This document shows positions 14,174-17,110 of a stretch of DNA of 17,110 bases, one piece after another. The stretch's first letter is position 1. Each line of letters begins with the position of its first letter. Made by a program: the position numbers and the translations under genes. The DNA lies in assembly GCA_021809365.1 (NCBI GenBank), contig JAKBAC010000065.1, positions 1 through 17,110 on the forward strand, given 5' to 3'. The DNA is from Planctomycetota bacterium. GTDB lineage: Bacteria > Planctomycetota > Phycisphaerae > WQYP01. The notes under the pieces are model-generated. The model searched no databases, was not told where the DNA came from, and saw nothing but the letters and a program-made list of their open reading frames with translations.

Positions 14174-15505
14174 ATGACTGTACAAAATATAAAGCTTAAG
14201 GGCACGTCGGTGAAAACCCTTGCCGGTACAACCATCGGCTTTTTTGTCGGCTTTGCGGCCGTAAGCCTTTTTAATGTAACGGCCATCAAGTTTAAAGTCC
14301 CCATGCACTTGAATCCGGAATCCTTCGGACTTCTGGTGTCCATGCCGCTATTGTCCGGATCGCTTTTGCGGATTCCGTTTTCCGCCTGGGTCGATAAGAA
14401 CGGCGGACGAAAATCCAATTTGATTTTACTGGCGCTGGCTATTTTGGGGCTGCTGTGTGTGTTTATTACCAGTGCGCTGTATTTTCCCGGCCATGTCACG
14501 CCTGCGATGTATCCGTGGCTGCTGTTTCTCGGGCTTTTAAGCGGTTGCGGAATTGCGACATTTTCCCCCGGGATAAGTCAGACTGCCTTTTGGTTCCCAA
14601 AGGCCCGGCAGGGATTGGCGTTGGGAATCTTCGGTGGATTGGGCAATCTTGCTCCGGGAATATTTGTACTGCTGATGCCATTGGCGTTATCCCATCTGGG
14701 CTTAACCGGAACTTATGAAATCTGGCTGGCGCTGCTGGTTACGGGGACGATTCTTTATGCGCTACTGGCGAAAAATGCCTGGTACTTTCAGTTGCTTGCC
14801 GGCGGCGCAGATGGCCAATCAGCTCATCGCCTGGCGGCTGAAAACGGACAGGAATTATTTCCTTTGGGAAATGCCCGGCGTTCTCTGGCGTTGGCCGCCA
14901 GCCGCTGGCAGACATGGGGGTTGGTATTTCTATATTTTACCACCTTCGGCGGATTTCTGGCCATCACGGTCTGGTTGCCGAATTTCTTTCATGCCTATTA
15001 TGGCAAGCCCATTCCTGAAGCGGCGCAAATCGGCGGCCTGGCGTCAATCCTCGCGTGTATTGTGCGGGTTGGTGCCGGCGTATTGGCTGATAAGATCGGC
15101 GGCAAGACGGTTAGCTACATCGCGCTGGTGATACTGGCCGCAGGCAGCATAGTGGCCGCCCTGGCTGCGGGGTTTGCCGTTAGCGTCGTCGGCATCATGC
15201 TTATTGCCACCGGTATGGGGATGAATAACGCTGCGGTTTTCAAGCTGGTGCCGCTGGCTGTGCCTGAGGCCATCGGCAGTGCCGCAGGACTGGTGGGAGG
15301 AATTGGAGCAGTGGGCGGCTTTCTGTTGCCGCCTCTGTGGGGACAAATTGTGGGCATCTCGGGAAAAGCGGGCTATCCACATGGGATGTTTGTCTTTACG
15401 GTCCTGGCGCTGCTCGGCTTATGCTTCGCCGCGTTATTGCGCCGGCGGAGCAGCGAAATGACTGTTGTGACGGTAACCAAAGACTTGGCGAACGCTTCGG
15501 CTTAA
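14174..15505 (+). CDS. narK: Nitrate/nitrite transporter of the MFS (NarK/NNP family)
   Basis: 443 aa from ATG 14174, chosen because AAGGA lies 8 nt upstream (14161-14165); an in-frame ATG at 14123 would add 17 residues with no ribosome binding site. About 12 hydrophobic segments are visible. Family markers: LLRIPFSAWVDKNGGRKSN with Arg66 (equivalent to the first nitrate-binding Arg of NarK); GIFGGLGNLAPG (first nitrate-signature region); Arg298 in ACIVRVGAGVLADKIGG (second substrate Arg); and GMNNAAVFKLVP followed by AAGLVGGIGAVGGFLLPP (second nitrate signature). It imports nitrate, and possibly exports nitrite, across the inner membrane for the reductases encoded upstream. It follows the porin by 61 bp and is probably co-transcribed with it. 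Confidence 0.93.
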   Translation: MTVQNIKLKGTSVKTLAGTTIGFFVGFAAVSLFNVTAIKFKVPMHLNPESFGLLVSMPLLSGSLLRIPFSAWVDKNGGRKSNLILLALAILGLLCVFITSALYFPGHVTPAMYPWLLFLGLLSGCGIATFSPGISQTAFWFPKARQGLALGIFGGLGNLAPGIFVLLMPLALSHLGLTGTYEIWLALLVTGTILYALLAKNAWYFQLLAGGADGQSAHRLAAENGQELFPLGNARRSLALAASRWQTWGLVFLYFTTFGGFLAITVWLPNFFHAYYGKPIPEAAQIGGLASILACIVRVGAGVLADKIGGKTVSYIALVILAAGSIVAALAAGFAVSVVGIMLIATGMGMNNAAVFKLVPLAVPEAIGSAAGLVGGIGAVGGFLLPPLWGQIVGISGKAGYPHGMFVFTVLALLGLCFAALLRRRSSEMTVVTVTKDLANASA

Positions 15506-15538
15506 GTAATAATTACGAGCTGTCATGGAACGGCATTT

Positions 15539-16486
15539 ATGGACAACCCATCCAAGTATTCAGCGTCCAAGTTGTCTGTAACGGACCGCTTAATCCCATG
15601 CGTGCTGGCCGCCGGACTTGCGATGGGGAGCACAACTGCCAATGCGGCGACACTGGTTGTCGCGTATGCCGGATCGATGGGCCGCCTGATGGATCATTAC
15701 ATCGGCCCACGGTTTGCGGCGGCGAATCACGAGCAGTATCAGGGAATTGGGCGCGGGGCATTCGGGCTGGCCCGAATGCTGAAATCCGGTCAGCTTCACG
15801 CGGATGTATTTTTGGCCATTACGCGCGGCCCGGTTCGCATCCTGCAACGCGCCAAACTGGTGCAACAAGCTCAGGCATTCGCCGCAACACAAATGGTCAT
15901 GGCTTGGAGCCGCCGCAGTTCACGGACGAAACAGTTTGCCGTCAGCAAAGCCGACCATGCTCCCTGGTACAAGGTGCTTGAATCTCCGGGGATCCGTTTT
16001 GGCCGGACCGACCCGCTGACCGACCCGCAGGGCCGGGCCTCCCTGCTGTGTTTGCAGTTGGCGGCAAAATATTATCATCAGCCGCCGCTGGCAACACGAA
16101 TAACCGGTCCCGTTGAAAATCCGGCACAAATTTTTACGGAAGCTTCGCTGATGTTTCGACTTCGCGCGGGCCAAATTGATGCGTGCCTGACTTACCAGTC
16201 CGCGGCCCGAGCCGCGCATGTTCCGTATGTCGTTTTGCCGCCGGAGATTAATTTAGGCGATCCGCAGTTTCAAAGTCAGTATGCCGCCGCGCGACTGGTG
16301 GTCCGATCCGGCCGGGGAAAGCGGCTGCGTTTCCGCGGCCATCCGCTGATTTTCTATTGTGTGACGTTAAAAAATTCCCATCATCCCCGCCTGTCGGCCG
16401 CCTTTATGCGGTATCTTCACAGCCCGACCGTCAGGCCCTGGATGCGGGCTTGCGGTTATACTCCCGTCATGATGACAGTCCGCTGA
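15539..16486 (+). CDS. Periplasmic oxyanion-binding protein, WtpA/ModA-like (molybdate or tungstate ABC transporter)
   Basis: 315 aa; ATG 15539 with a modest GGAA 8 nt upstream. Signal peptide: Arg17, hydrophobic 18-30, predicted cleavage after Ala-Asn-Ala (34-36). The mature protein starts with LVVAYAGSMGRLMDHYIGPRF, the usual first strand and helix of extracellular oxyanion-binding proteins. The segment FGRTDPLTDPQG (154-165) strongly recalls the FGRxDPxxDPxG motif of WtpA-type molybdate/tungstate-binding proteins. Residues YQSAARAAHVPYVVLPPEINLGD and the late FYCVTLKNSHHP fit the same family. A permease gene follows after 14 bp. In this setting it most likely brings in molybdate for the molybdenum cofactor of the nitrate reductase; sulfate or tungstate cannot be excluded from sequence. 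Confidence 0.82.
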   Translation: MDNPSKYSASKLSVTDRLIPCVLAAGLAMGSTTANAATLVVAYAGSMGRLMDHYIGPRFAAANHEQYQGIGRGAFGLARMLKSGQLHADVFLAITRGPVRILQRAKLVQQAQAFAATQMVMAWSRRSSRTKQFAVSKADHAPWYKVLESPGIRFGRTDPLTDPQGRASLLCLQLAAKYYHQPPLATRITGPVENPAQIFTEASLMFRLRAGQIDACLTYQSAARAAHVPYVVLPPEINLGDPQFQSQYAAARLVVRSGRGKRLRFRGHPLIFYCVTLKNSHHPRLSAAFMRYLHSPTVRPWMRACGYTPVMMTVR

Positions 16487-16500
16487 TCCCGGAGGCATTC

Positions 16501-17110
16501 ATGACGTCAGGCGATGCAGGTGCGCCCAGGCCAGGCGATGGACACCACAAACAAAGTTCCGCCCCGGCGATGCCCAATTTTCCGGTTCGCCGCACACGTC
16601 TGACGCTGGCGGGGACCCTGATCGGCGCGCCGGCGGCGATATTGTGTGCCATGCTGGCGTGGCCTTTTATCTTTGGAGCCGGCTGGCCGCAGTTGCCCCA
16701 TACAATAATGACGCGGGCGGACTGGGGCGCGGTATGGGTATCGTTTCTCTGCGCTGCGGCGGATGTGCTGCTGATGATTGCCTTTGCTACGCCTGTGGCC
16801 TGGATACTGGCGCGAAAAAACTTCCCGGGGAAAATGCTGCTGGAGCTGGTGGTCTTAATTCCGCTTTTAACGCCGCCATTGGCCATGGGCATGCTGCTGG
16901 CCAATGTTCTGGGGCCGGAAAGCGCCGTGGGACAACTGGCGGCGCAACTTGATATTTCGTTGACCAACAGTATTCCCGCGCTGATCATTGCCGGCTTTTA
17001 TGCCGCAGCTCCGGTTTATGTGGTTGCGGCCAGATTGGCCTTCGCATCAGTGGATCCGGCGTATGAACAGATTGCCCGGTTGCTGGAACATTCGCGCTTA
17101 TCCGTCTGGC
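16501..17110 (+). CDS. ABC transporter permease, ModB/WtpB-like (3' end outside window)
   Basis: 203 codons are visible and the frame is open to the window edge. ATG 16501 follows GGAGG (16491-16495) at 5 nt and lies 14 bp after the binding-protein stop. After a ~30-residue hydrophilic N-terminus come membrane segments around 35-60, 77-100, 112-134 and 157-175. Family-typical text includes FATPVAWILARKNFPGK, LIPLLTPPLAMGMLLANVLG, and the start of the EAA-type loop that contacts the ATPase (VDPAYEQIARLLEHSRLSVW). It is the inner-membrane channel of the molybdate/tungstate importer. The ATPase gene would be expected just beyond the window. Confidence 0.88.
   Translation, partial: MTSGDAGAPRPGDGHHKQSSAPAMPNFPVRRTRLTLAGTLIGAPAAILCAMLAWPFIFGAGWPQLPHTIMTRADWGAVWVSFLCAAADVLLMIAFATPVAWILARKNFPGKMLLELVVLIPLLTPPLAMGMLLANVLGPESAVGQLAAQLDISLTNSIPALIIAGFYAAAPVYVVAARLAFASVDPAYEQIARLLEHSRLSVW

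Noticed and set aside
13705..14499. Long antisense reading frame over the porin and narK
   Set aside because: It is opposite two well-supported genes, has no ribosome binding site that I can see, and its translation shows no family features.
1..17110. CRISPR array, rRNA or integrase/attachment site
   Set aside because: No regularly spaced direct repeats, no rRNA-like sequence and no recombinase gene are visible.

Overview
The window (about 55% G+C by eye) looks like chromosome of a Gram-negative bacterium. My best guess is a member of the Planctomycetota. The grounds are a porin with an N-terminal coiled coil followed by a short 'GYDNGF' block, a rhomboid protease with a TPR-like tail, and a nitrate-assimilation set of the NirBD plus fused-Nas type. 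This placement rests on family recall, not on a marker gene.

Left part (1-3289): the 3' part of a rhomboid-TPR protein on the + strand converges on a translationally coupled pair of DUF21/CBS (CNNM/CorC-HlyC type) membrane proteins on the - strand. The second protein of that pair lacks the C-terminal CorC domain. Upstream of the pair (3290-3532) is a 243-bp intergenic stretch packed with inverted repeats. It includes a ~119-bp element with 21-bp imperfect terminal inverted repeats and an 8-bp flanking direct repeat.

Middle and right (3533-17110): a nitrate-assimilation locus. A LysR-type regulator (- strand) is divergent from an operon of a NasS/NrtA-like cytosolic nitrate-binding protein, NirB, NirD and a single-chain assimilatory nitrate reductase. 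The reductase fuses a NasA-like Mo-bisMGD catalytic part to a NirB/NasC-like FAD-NAD(P)H reductase and a [2Fe-2S] BFD domain. After a 403-bp gap come an outer-membrane porin, a NarK-type nitrate/nitrite MFS transporter, a WtpA/ModA-like oxyanion-binding protein and the start of its ABC permease, cut by the window end. Together these could take nitrate across the outer and inner membranes, supply molybdenum for the reductase, and reduce nitrate to nitrite and then ammonium.

The most interesting signal is regulatory. The lysR promoter region (4489-4532, - strand) and the porin promoter region (12461-12504, + strand) align without gaps over 44 bases. They share ATTATC-N10-ATGTATAA-N8-CATAA(A/T)AG, which contains a T-N11-A LysR-type core. 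This suggests that one regulator binds at both halves of the locus. Other points of note are a NasS-like sensor with no NasT beside it, the fused nitrate reductase, and the MITE-like element.
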